This document shows positions 7,567-15,489 of a DNA stretch of 64,000 bases, piece by piece; position 1 is the stretch's first letter; each line of letters starts with the position of its first letter. The notes under the pieces are model-generated. The model made no database searches and had not been told where the DNA came from. It saw only the letters and a list, made by a program, of their open reading frames with translations. The position numbers and the translations under genes are program-made. The DNA is from Maricaulaceae bacterium EIL42A08 (GTDB lineage Bacteria > Pseudomonadota > Alphaproteobacteria > Caulobacterales > Maricaulaceae). Location: NCBI GenBank assembly GCA_024178355.1, contig JAMZNZ010000001.1, positions 248,001 to 312,000 on the forward strand, written 5' to 3'.

Positions 7567-10353
7567 CTAGTTGCCAAAGGTGTAGCGGAAGCCGAACTGG
7601 GCCTGCCAGCCATACTCTTCATACTGGCTGTTCAGCTCACGGCCGCCATCGCGGAAGGCCGCCACGAAGGGCTCGTCAAAGATATTCTTCGCATCGAAGT
7701 AGAGGCGCAGATTATCAGTGACATTATACTTGGCCGAGAAGTCCAGCTGGGTGTGGTCCAGCACAATGCGGTCTTCAGCCGCATCATCGCCGAGCTCGTC
7801 GATGTAATCGTCGCGATAGGACACCGCCAGGCGCAGATCCAGCGTGCCGTCGTCATAGCCGAACACCACATTGTAGATGTTTTCCGACTGCAGCGGCAGC
7901 GTGACCGTACGGCCATCGGCCAGCGTGGCTTCGGAGTCCACCCAGGTGTAGTTGGCCGAGATCAAGGTGTGCCGCAGAACGCTCGGCAGCATGGTCAGGG
8001 CCTGCTGATAGTTCAGCTCGATACCGGTCAGATCAGCTTCGTCGATATTGGCAAAGGTGGTCAGCTCGTTGATGGCTGCACCGTTGATCGTGCCAGGGTT
8101 GGAGTCCACGAAAGTCGCGATCAGGTTATCGATCGACTTGTAGAACACACCCCCGGAAACCACCGCGTCATCAGAGAAGTAATACTCCACCGACAGGTCG
8201 AAGTTATCGGCTTCCTGACGATCCAGATCCGGGTTGCCAGCTTCAGCCTCATCATCGTCGTCGATGACGATGCGCGGGGCCGTCTGGGCGAGATTCGGGC
8301 GCGAGATCGAAGCATAATAGGCACCGCGAACCACAACGTTTTCGCTGGCCTCATAGCGCAGGTTCACACTCGGCAGCACGTCGGTATAGGCATTGGCCGC
8401 GCCCACCGGAGTGACCGTCTCGGCGTCTTCGTCGATCTGGTTGCCAACGGTTTCAAACTCGGTGGCTTCCACACGCACACCGCCGACAACACGAAGCGCG
8501 TTGATGTCGACAGAGCCCATGACATAGCCGCCGAAGACATTTTCATCAGCGGTGTAGTCATCACCGGCGCTGGCAAACAGCGTGTCGGTGTCATCCAGCT
8601 CGAAGTTCGAACGGTTGGTGTTGAAGAAGTCGCGAACCGCAAACGGGTCAGCGGCCGGACCAAATTCGCCCAGGCCGAAGTCAACAGATTGAGCAAAGCT
8701 GGCGAGCGTCAGGTCGTTGCCGGACCCATCGTCATAGCCGCCATAAACCAGCACGGTCGCGTCATAACCCTTTTCGCGGATGCGATAGGACATACCGGCC
8801 TGCAGATAGCCCGGGAACTGACCAAACTGGGTGTCGCGGCGGGCATTGAACTCCATCGACCATTCTTCGTCGGTCGCCAGGCCATTGAGGAATTCGGCGT
8901 CATCAAACTCATAATTGGTCGGATCGAAGTAAGCGCTCTGCGAGGCAGCATCGCCAAAGATGACCTGAGGCACGATGGCGTCTGTAACGTTGGCACCAAA
9001 CACGCCCGCGTCAAACTCGGCGCGGAAGCCGGTGTCCAAACGGTCCGGCTCGCCTTCTTCGGCGTAAGCATAAGCCAGCTGGTAATCAAAGCTCCACAGG
9101 CCGGAAACCGTCTCGCCGCCAGCGGCGATCGCATAGATTTCCTGAGTTTCAAGGCGGTCCTTGATGTCACGGTCAACTTCGAACGGATCACCCGTGGCAG
9201 CGTCGAAGAAGGCCCCACCACCGTTCGAGCTTGTCAGATAGTCCGGGTCCTCAAACTTGTTCTCAACGCGCGAGCGGTATTCCTGATCGGAGAAGTCCGA
9301 ATAGGTCGTGCGCAGGAACAGATCCGTGCTCTCGTTCAGGTCAAAGTCGAGATTGAACACCACGGATGTGCGCTCACGCACAACATCATAATTGCGAAGC
9401 TCGAACTCTTCGGGGAACGGGACCGCAACGCCGGTTTCCCAGGTGCCGTCGCTTTCCACATTGTCAGACCCGAAGGAGCGCTCCTGGTCCGAATAAGAGA
9501 AGGCGACGCCAAGACGGCCGTCAAAGAAGCTGTCAGCAAAGGTGAAGCTGCCGCGATGGCCATAGTCTTCCACGATATCGGCATAGATGCCGCGCAGCGA
9601 GAACTGCATCAGGCGGCCATCCTGGTCGAGACCGGACAGCGTCTCGATCTCGATATTGCCGCCGATGGTGTCACCGGGCATGTCCGGGGTCAGCGACTTG
9701 GAAATGACGATTGAGGACAGCACGTCAGAGTCGATCACATCCAGCGGCACCTGGCGATTATCGCTTTCCGGCGACGGCAGGCGCACACCGTTGACCGTGG
9801 TGGTGTTCAGGTTCGGGTCGATACCGCGGATTGAAACAAAGCGGCCCTCACCCTGGTCGTTGAGGACATTGACGCCAGAGATACGGCGCGCGGCCTCTGC
9901 AACATTCTCGTCGGGCAGGCGATCAATGGCGTCAGCTGACAGGATCGAGACCAGGCCATCTGCCGAACGCTGGCGATTCAGCGCGCTGAGGAGCTGACCA
10001 CGCTGGCCGGTCACCAGAATATTGTCGGTGATCGCCACATCGCCACCGAGCACGAACTGGATGTCGGCCACTTCATCGTCCGAAGACAGAGAAACCGAAC
10101 GGGCCTGAGCATCAGCGCCAAGGAAGTCGACTTCAACCGTGTAGGTGCCAGCCGGAAGGCCTGCAAAGCGGAAGCTGCCGTCGCGGCTGGACGCCGTCGT
10201 CTGACCGGTTTCGAGGATGCGAACAATCGCGCCCTCAAGACCCACCTGACCGGTGGTCTCGGTGATACGGCCGGTGATGTCACCGGCATGGGCAGCAGCC
10301 GACATCAGTGCTGCGGCACTGGTGGCTGAAAGGAGCATTGAAAGGCGCGTCAT
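7567..10353 (-). CDS. TonB-dependent receptor with N-terminal carboxypeptidase-regulatory-like domain
   Basis: The 928-residue receptor has a signal peptide (LLSATSAAALMSAAAHA). A carboxypeptidase-regulatory-like beta-sandwich follows (ITGRITETTGQVGLEGAIV to about residue 105), then a TonB box-like DNILVTGQR, a plug (LSADAIDRLPDENVAEAARR, then FVSIRGIDPNLNTTTVNG) and a barrel ending FGFRYTFGN. This is the TonB-dependent receptor class common in Caulobacterales, often for carbohydrate or organophosphate uptake. It is divergent from a phytase lipoprotein gene at 10591, and receptor-phytase pairs are known in proteobacteria, so import of phytate or its products is the best guess. GGGGGAAG lies 3 bases before the ATG. 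It is single-cistron, closed by a strong terminator. Confidence 0.9.
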   Translation of the reverse strand: MTRLSMLLSATSAAALMSAAAHAGDITGRITETTGQVGLEGAIVRILETGQTTASSRDGSFRFAGLPAGTYTVEVDFLGADAQARSVSLSSDDEVADIQFVLGGDVAITDNILVTGQRGQLLSALNRQRSADGLVSILSADAIDRLPDENVAEAARRISGVNVLNDQGEGRFVSIRGIDPNLNTTTVNGVRLPSPESDNRQVPLDVIDSDVLSSIVISKSLTPDMPGDTIGGNIEIETLSGLDQDGRLMQFSLRGIYADIVEDYGHRGSFTFADSFFDGRLGVAFSYSDQERSFGSDNVESDGTWETGVAVPFPEEFELRNYDVVRERTSVVFNLDFDLNESTDLFLRTTYSDFSDQEYRSRVENKFEDPDYLTSSNGGGAFFDAATGDPFEVDRDIKDRLETQEIYAIAAGGETVSGLWSFDYQLAYAYAEEGEPDRLDTGFRAEFDAGVFGANVTDAIVPQVIFGDAASQSAYFDPTNYEFDDAEFLNGLATDEEWSMEFNARRDTQFGQFPGYLQAGMSYRIREKGYDATVLVYGGYDDGSGNDLTLASFAQSVDFGLGEFGPAADPFAVRDFFNTNRSNFELDDTDTLFASAGDDYTADENVFGGYVMGSVDINALRVVGGVRVEATEFETVGNQIDEDAETVTPVGAANAYTDVLPSVNLRYEASENVVVRGAYYASISRPNLAQTAPRIVIDDDDEAEAGNPDLDRQEADNFDLSVEYYFSDDAVVSGGVFYKSIDNLIATFVDSNPGTINGAAINELTTFANIDEADLTGIELNYQQALTMLPSVLRHTLISANYTWVDSEATLADGRTVTLPLQSENIYNVVFGYDDGTLDLRLAVSYRDDYIDELGDDAAEDRIVLDHTQLDFSAKYNVTDNLRLYFDAKNIFDEPFVAAFRDGGRELNSQYEEYGWQAQFGFRYTFGN

Positions 10354-10590
10354 AAACTTCCCCCGAAGGACTCTGAGTGATCAGGCAAGGCGAAACTCTT
10401 CGAGGCCGTATGGCCACGAAGCTCTGCTCTGGGTTATCGCGACGGTGCGCGAAAGCTGCGTGACGAAACGGCTTAAGAAAGGCGACAATTCGATAATGGT
10501 TTTGTGAAACCGTCTGCGACCGACTTGCGCGTTTGGATGGATACACGCCATGAGGACCCCCTAAACGCCTGATCGCCAACGGAGCCCTCC
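10354..10590. promoter_or_regulatory. Divergent promoter region between TonB receptor and phytase
   Basis: These 237 bases must hold the promoters for both divergent genes. A weak candidate PhoB-type pair of half-sites (TGTCGCC and CGTCACG read on the minus strand, 22 bases apart, 10459-10487) is the only regulatory signal I can point to. An AT-richer stretch (CAATTCGATAATGGT) at 10487-10501 could be a -10 region. No riboswitch is seen. Confidence 0.35.
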
Positions 10591-11646
10591 ATGCGCCCTT
10601 ATCTTATGCTGATCCCGGTCCTCACGATTGCCGCCCTGACCGCCTGTGAGCGCTCGATCACGGGCTTGCCACCGGTCGCGGTGCCCGCCACTGCAGAGAC
10701 CGCTTCAGTTGCAGGCGCCGGTGATGCGGCGGACGATCCCGGCTTCTGGCGCGCCAGCGATCCGGCCCTGAGCCGCATTCTGGGCACCGACAAACAGTCT
10801 GGCCTTTATGTCTACGACCTTGCCGGTGAGACGCTTCAGTATCTCGATGTGGGTCGAATGAATAATACCGACGTACGCTATGGCTATGATGCGGGCGGTG
10901 AAATCGTTGACATCGCGGTGGCCACTGACCGCACGCGCATCGGTCTGTTCGTCTTCTTTATTGACCCGGCCACCGGCATGGTGAGCGAAGCCCCCGGCGG
11001 GGCCCTTCCCCACTATTTTGATGACCCCTATGGCCTGTGCCTGTGGTCGCGCCCCGATGGCGGGGTCGATGTCTTCTTCACCGAGGACGATACCGGACGC
11101 TTCAGTCAGCTGCGGCTGGGGTTTGAAGATGGCGTCATGACCTCAGAGGAAGTGCGCAGCTTCACCATCGGGACCATCACCGAGGGCTGCACCGTCGATG
11201 ACCGAACGGGCACGGTCTACATGGCAGAGGAAAATGTCGGCGTCTGGAGATTCAGTGCAGACCCGTCCGCTGGCGACGACCGGGTGATGTTCGCCGAGAT
11301 CGATAACCAGGCGCTCGTCGCCGATGCCGAGGGCGTCACCTTGTGGCCCAGCGAAGCTCACGGTGATCGCCTGGTAGTCTCAAGCCAGGGCGATAGCGCC
11401 TATGCGGTGTTTGATCTTGAAACCGCTGAGCTGATTGGCCGGTTCGAAATTGCCGGCGGCGAGATTGACCGCACCACAGAAACCGACGGCATCGACATCC
11501 ACGCCGGAGCCCTGCCCGGCTATCCTGAAGGCCTGTTCCTGGCTCAGGACGATGCCGAAGACACTGGCGGTCAAAATTTCAAGATCGTGGATTTAAGAGA
11601 CGTGCGCCTCGCACTGGAAGGCTGGAGCGCGGCGGGTGGCGACTAG
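10591..11646 (+). CDS. Beta-propeller phytase (3-phytase) lipoprotein
   Basis: The 351-residue protein has a lipoprotein signal with lipobox LTAC (Cys 19). The phytase-like propeller begins DDPGFWRASDPALSRILGTD, followed by KQSGLYVYDLAGE, the calcium/phosphate-site strand RYGYDAGGEIVDIAVATDRT, and later blades TEGCTVDDRTGTVYMAEEN, GVTLWPSEAHGDRLVVSSQG and TETDGIDIHAGALP. Beta-propeller phytases release phosphate from inositol hexakisphosphate with calcium. Lipid anchoring suggests it acts at a membrane surface, next to the divergent TonB receptor that may import the products. Its stop overlaps the stop of the convergent PilJ-like gene (CTAG). The ribosome site (GGAGCCCTCC) is near the ATG. 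Confidence 0.92.
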   Translation: MRPYLMLIPVLTIAALTACERSITGLPPVAVPATAETASVAGAGDAADDPGFWRASDPALSRILGTDKQSGLYVYDLAGETLQYLDVGRMNNTDVRYGYDAGGEIVDIAVATDRTRIGLFVFFIDPATGMVSEAPGGALPHYFDDPYGLCLWSRPDGGVDVFFTEDDTGRFSQLRLGFEDGVMTSEEVRSFTIGTITEGCTVDDRTGTVYMAEENVGVWRFSADPSAGDDRVMFAEIDNQALVADAEGVTLWPSEAHGDRLVVSSQGDSAYAVFDLETAELIGRFEIAGGEIDRTTETDGIDIHAGALPGYPEGLFLAQDDAEDTGGQNFKIVDLRDVRLALEGWSAAGGD

Positions 11647-12695
11647 TGGATTTCTTGCTTGCCGCGCGGCTCTTCAACAACATCGCGAGGTTGCTCATAG
11701 CTGTCGTCGTCTTCGTCTTCCATGCTTCCAAAGCGCGACTGCCAGTCTTCAAAGAAATTGACCATGGAGCTGATGCGCTGGCGGGTCACTTCAATCTCGC
11801 GCTTGGTGGCGGCCAGCAAGCCAAGCCATGAGGCGCGGTCACCCGCCTCCATGTCAGACAGATTGTCGGACATGCGCTCGAGCGGATCAAGATAATCAGC
11901 CTTGATCATCGACACAAAGCGCTGCTTGGAGGCGTCCATGGACGCTTCCAGGCGCAGGGCCTGTTCGGCCTGCTGGCGGGCTTTGACTTCGGTCGCCATC
12001 GCGCCGAACAGCTTGCGCGTGAGCGGCCAGAAGATGAACAGCGCCTCTGCGACCAGAACCAAAATGATCAGGATCAACTGGATCATGTGGGCTGCGGCGA
12101 TGGTTTCCAGACCATTTTCTGCGTCGCGCTGGAACAGGCTGACCGCGTCATCAAGGCCATCGAACAAAGGCCCAAAGGCCAGCGTTTCAAGTTGGGCCAG
12201 CTCTCCAGCTGAAAGGGCGCGGTCCGCAGCCGGTTCAGCCAGAATGACGAATTCACGCACCAGCTCATCAAGCCCTCCCGGGCCGGTGAAGCGGTCGCGG
12301 ATTTCTACCGATAACTGAACGCTCATCGGATGGGTCAGCGCATAATCACGAAGGTCAGCATGGGCTGACTGCAAACGGTTGAGCGTCACAGCGAGGCGTT
12401 CAACACGAACCTCGGTGCGTCCATTGTCATCGCTTAAAGCCTGGGTCAGGGCCAGCGTACGCTGGCTGAGCATGCGCTGGGCACCGCTGACATTGACCAT
12501 GGTGGCCGCTTCACGCTCCTCGCTCAGCGTGTGCTCGATATAGACATGGGCGGCCAGCGAAACCGCGACCAGAACAAACAGGGCAATCGCGTAGCTGGCA
12601 AAAAAGCGGCGCTTCAGGCTTTCAGGGGTCGCGTCGGCCATAACACGGGTCCAATCGGGCTTGCTACTTTGAATAAATCTATTCAGTGCAGGCAT
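11643..12695 (-). CDS. PilJ-type sensory membrane protein without a kinase domain
   Basis: The 350-residue protein has two membrane helices (about residues 34-55 and 206-226 from the first ATG). They flank a periplasmic domain with the PilJ/NarX-type motif VNSGAQRMLSQR-like sequence (here NVSGAQRMLSQRTLALTQAL). The cytoplasmic part is a coiled coil (VKARQQAEQALRLEASMDAS) and helical tail (DPLERMSDNLSDMEAG) resembling a degenerate dimerisation segment; no H-box His or ATPase domain follows. The C-terminus is acidic and Gln/Glu-rich. It may be a receptor that works through partner proteins or a decayed histidine kinase. The start could instead be the ATG at 12641. It overlaps the phytase stop tail-to-tail. 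Confidence 0.6.
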   Translation of the reverse strand: MPALNRFIQSSKPDWTRVMADATPESLKRRFFASYAIALFVLVAVSLAAHVYIEHTLSEEREAATMVNVSGAQRMLSQRTLALTQALSDDNGRTEVRVERLAVTLNRLQSAHADLRDYALTHPMSVQLSVEIRDRFTGPGGLDELVREFVILAEPAADRALSAGELAQLETLAFGPLFDGLDDAVSLFQRDAENGLETIAAAHMIQLILIILVLVAEALFIFWPLTRKLFGAMATEVKARQQAEQALRLEASMDASKQRFVSMIKADYLDPLERMSDNLSDMEAGDRASWLGLLAATKREIEVTRQRISSMVNFFEDWQSRFGSMEDEDDDSYEQPRDVVEEPRGKQEIH

Positions 12696-12888
12696 TCATC
12701 CACGGCTTTGGTTATGAATTGATGAAAGCCCAGAAGACACATCGCGTTTTCATGCGCGACAGCTAGGTGTGAGACAGGCACGGCGTGCAGGTAACGCCCC
12801 GTTAGTTATACTTATTTAAGACAGTTTAACGCCCCTGCGTCACTCTGCCCGGTCGAGACCTTTAGTCCAACCTGGTGGTGGTGACCCC
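12696..12888. promoter_or_regulatory. Divergent promoter region of the Tad genes
   Basis: This 193-base divergent spacer holds TTAAGACAGTTTAAC at 12817-12831, which is close to a CtrA box (TTAA-N7-TTAAC), but the spacer between half-sites is 6, not 7. CtrA control of pilus genes is known in Caulobacter, so it is worth noting, but the match is imperfect. Confidence 0.3.
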
Positions 12889-14130
12889 ATGCGTATGCAT
12901 CCAAGCGCACTTTTAAGACGCCTGGCCCGTGACAAATCGGGACATGTGGCGATTATCACTGCAATCATCGCGCCAACCCTTGTGGCTGGAGCCGGGATCG
13001 GCATGGAGGCTGGTCACTGGTTCTACCAGCAGCGCACCGCCCAGCTCAGCGCCGATGTGGCCGCCTATGCCGGGGCCGTTGTCGCGCGCGCAGGCGGCGA
13101 GGTTGCCGAAATCAACGCCGGCGTGACCGAAGAAGCTGAACGCAACCGGTATAATCCCGATATTGGCACGCTGCAGATCAACTGGCCGCCCCTGTCGGGT
13201 CCCAACCAGAATGACCGTTCGGTGGAAGTGATCCTGACCCAGAGCTGGCCGCGCGCCTTTTCCGCGCTCTATGCCGAAGGCGACATGGTGTTCCAGGTCA
13301 GGTCCGTCGCCCGCTTTGACGAGCCGGGGCCTGCTTGCATCCTGGCGCTTGATCCGGCAGGGAGCGCCTCGCTGGAGTTCAGTGGCTCCACCGCCGTCAC
13401 GCTGACCAATTGTGACCTGATGTCCAACTCCATCGCCGTAGACGCGCTGGCCGTCACCGGCTCTGGTAGCGTGACCGCCAGCTGCGCCAACTCGGTGGGC
13501 GGCATGAATATTTCCGCCTCGCTGACCATGACCGACTGTAACGAGGCGCGCACCAACCTGCCGCCAGCGCTCGACCCCTATACCGAGCTGGTGGAACCGA
13601 CCGCAACCGGATGCAAGAACATTCCCGGTGGTGGCGGCGGCACGAAAGTCATTACGCCAGGGCGATATTGCAACGGCATGAATCTGAACGGCAATGTCGT
13701 AATGGAACCCGGGGTCTACATCGTGGACGGTGGTGTCTTCCGCACCAACGGCAACTCCACGGTGACCGGTTCTGGTGTCACGATTTTCCTGACCAATGAC
13801 GCCGAGGTGCAGATGAATGGCGTGGCCGACGTCAATCTGTCCGCACCGGAAACGGGCGACTATGCTGGCCTGCTTTTCTGGGGCGACGATAACAATCTGG
13901 CCGACACCAGCGTAATTTTTAATGGCACCGCCAGCTCAAGTCTCGTTGGCGCGCTCTACTTTCCAAGCCAGACCATCGACATGCGGGGCGATTTTTCCGG
14001 CAGTGATGGTTGCACGCGCCTGATCGGCTATCGCATCGATGTGTCGGGCAACACCACATTTGACTCAGACTGCAGCGCGGCCGGGGTGACCACCCTGCAA
14101 ACGCCGGGCTCTGTCCGGCTGGTCGAATAG
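12889..14130 (+). CDS. TadG-family pilus assembly protein with beta-helix C-terminal domain
   Basis: The 413-residue protein has the Tad/TadE-G N-terminus: basic lead, GHVAIITAIIAPTLVAGAGIGME as membrane anchor (residues about 17-40), then HWFYQQRTAQLSADVAAYAGA, typical of TadG-like proteins. The C-terminal half (residues about 225-400) has repeated short strands (ITPGRYCNGMNLNGNVVMEP, VYIVDGGVFRTNGNSTVTGS, VTIFLTNDAEVQMNG), which look like a right-handed beta-helix and are seen in some TadG-like proteins of alphaproteobacteria. It should be exported and anchored, contributing to tight-adherence (Flp) pilus assembly. Two tadE-like genes follow within 15 bases. Confidence 0.82.
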   Translation: MRMHPSALLRRLARDKSGHVAIITAIIAPTLVAGAGIGMEAGHWFYQQRTAQLSADVAAYAGAVVARAGGEVAEINAGVTEEAERNRYNPDIGTLQINWPPLSGPNQNDRSVEVILTQSWPRAFSALYAEGDMVFQVRSVARFDEPGPACILALDPAGSASLEFSGSTAVTLTNCDLMSNSIAVDALAVTGSGSVTASCANSVGGMNISASLTMTDCNEARTNLPPALDPYTELVEPTATGCKNIPGGGGGTKVITPGRYCNGMNLNGNVVMEPGVYIVDGGVFRTNGNSTVTGSGVTIFLTNDAEVQMNGVADVNLSAPETGDYAGLLFWGDDNNLADTSVIFNGTASSSLVGALYFPSQTIDMRGDFSGSDGCTRLIGYRIDVSGNTTFDSDCSAAGVTTLQTPGSVRLVE

Positions 14131-14142
14131 GAGGCAGACCGC

Positions 14143-14565
14143 ATGTTCTCGTCCTTCAGGCGTTTTAAAAAAGACCACTCAGGTGCCGGCGCGGTGGAGT
14201 TTGCCCTTATCGCCCCGCTGCTGGGCATGGTGATGGTGGCGGCCGCCGACATCGCCCATATCGCCTTTGAGCGCTCCGACATGCTGGGCGCGGTGCGGTC
14301 TGGAAGCCAGTATTTCATGGCCGGTGGCACCGATACCGATCGGGCCAAGATCATCATCCAGACCAGCTGGTCCTCCATGCCGGACAACGCGGTGATCAAC
14401 GTCAACCGGGTGTGTGAGTGCGGCGGCGCGACGGCCAGCTGTAATGTGCTGTGCCCGGACACGACCGTCCCGATTGCCTACGCGGTGATCGACCTGGAGG
14501 CTGATATCGACGGGATTTTCGTAAATTACTACAACACCGCCAGCGATCAGGTGCGCGTGCGATGA
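14143..14565 (+). CDS. TadE-family pseudopilin-like protein
   Basis: This 140-residue TadE-like protein has a basic lead, then GAGAVEFALIAPLLGMVMVAAADIA (split: anchor helix about residues 14-38) with the conserved Glu in AVEFALIAP, followed by an extracytoplasmic domain with four Cys (VCECGG and NVLCPD). In tight-adherence systems, TadE/F are pseudopilins needed for Flp pilus assembly. It starts 12 bases after the TadG-like gene, with AGGAGGCAG as ribosome site, and its stop overlaps the next start (ATGA at 14562), so the three genes are one operon. Confidence 0.85.
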   Translation: MFSSFRRFKKDHSGAGAVEFALIAPLLGMVMVAAADIAHIAFERSDMLGAVRSGSQYFMAGGTDTDRAKIIIQTSWSSMPDNAVINVNRVCECGGATASCNVLCPDTTVPIAYAVIDLEADIDGIFVNYYNTASDQVRVR

Positions 14566-14954
14566 AGCGCTTCTTCACACACGACACCCGTGGCAGCACC
14601 GCTGTCGAGTTCGCCTTTATCGCGCCGATCTTCATTCTGCTGGTCGTGGCCGCTATCCTGTTCGGGCAGGCCTATTACGCGCTTGGCTCCGTCCAGTGGG
14701 CGATCGAGCGGACGGCCCGTGATCTGATGGTGGACGGTGAGCTGACCGAGGCCGAGTTTGAAACCCGTGTTCGCCAGCTGACCGACAGCCTGACGGCGAT
14801 GAATTATACCGTCGCCTACCAGGACGTGATGTATGGCGAGATCCGCGTGACGGAAATCACCACCACGCTGCAATACACCATCAATGTTCCGGTGGTGGGT
14901 AGCTATACCCTCACCTACCCGGTGGAAGTCCACAGCCCCCGCCCGGTGGTCTGA
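14562..14954 (+). CDS. TadE-family protein, second copy
   Basis: The 130-residue protein has the TadE signature RGSTAVEFAFIAPIFILLVV as anchor (about residues 10-35), followed by YYALGSVQWAIERTARDLMV and a short periplasmic domain of beta strands (TTTLQYTINVPVVGSYTLT). It overlaps the preceding TadE-like gene by four bases (ATGA). It is probably the TadF-like partner, although TadE and TadF cannot be told apart safely by sequence alone. No tadA ATPase, cpaC secretin or flp pilin gene is in the window, so the main tad cluster must lie elsewhere. Confidence 0.85.
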   Translation: MKRFFTHDTRGSTAVEFAFIAPIFILLVVAAILFGQAYYALGSVQWAIERTARDLMVDGELTEAEFETRVRQLTDSLTAMNYTVAYQDVMYGEIRVTEITTTLQYTINVPVVGSYTLTYPVEVHSPRPVV

Positions 14955-15013
14955 CCCCAGCCACATCTGCCACTTTTCCCCGGCAACACGCCCATGCTAT
15001 GGCAGACAGGTGC

Positions 15014-15091
<78 letters not shown>

Positions 15092-15489
15092 AGCGCTTTA
15101 ACCCAATTATAAACATATAGTTAGGATACCGCTTCGGCGCTTAAATTTAAAAAAACTTGGCCAGTTTCTGGGCCAAATTCTGGGCTATCTTTGACCCTAG
15201 GCCGACATAAGGTTCAGCTGCGGCAACTCAGCGTCCACTTCATGTACCCTGCCGGTCCTCCGCTCCCATACGATCAGTAGCGAGATCAGCGTGGGTCTGG
15301 ATGCCCGGCGGCGTGTGTGCTCGCTTCAAAAGGGGGAGAGAAACATCCGCGTGCCCGGTTCGCGAACCCTTTCCACAAACCGCATTCTAGGGACCCACCG
15401 GCATCGGCTTGACGACCATATATTTCTTATGGTTTTGAGGGATTGAAGACAAGCGGGTGCGACTGTAGGTTTCTGGGATCATATTGTAA
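15092..15489. other. Non-coding left end of the island with tandem 12-base repeats
   Basis: These roughly 400 bases have no convincing gene. At 15157-15192 there are three imperfect 12-base tandem units (TTGGCCAGTTTC, TGGGCCAAATTC, TGGGCTATCTTT) that resemble two units at the right end (28452-28475). These are candidate arm-type binding sites for the island integrase. The rest should contain the promoter of the following operon, but no clear -35/-10 pair stands out. Confidence 0.5.

Noticed and set aside
7456-9714. A 752-codon open frame on the plus strand
   Set aside because: It runs antisense to the TonB receptor at 7567-10353, whose protein has full family motifs; the antisense product is low-information and has no domain.
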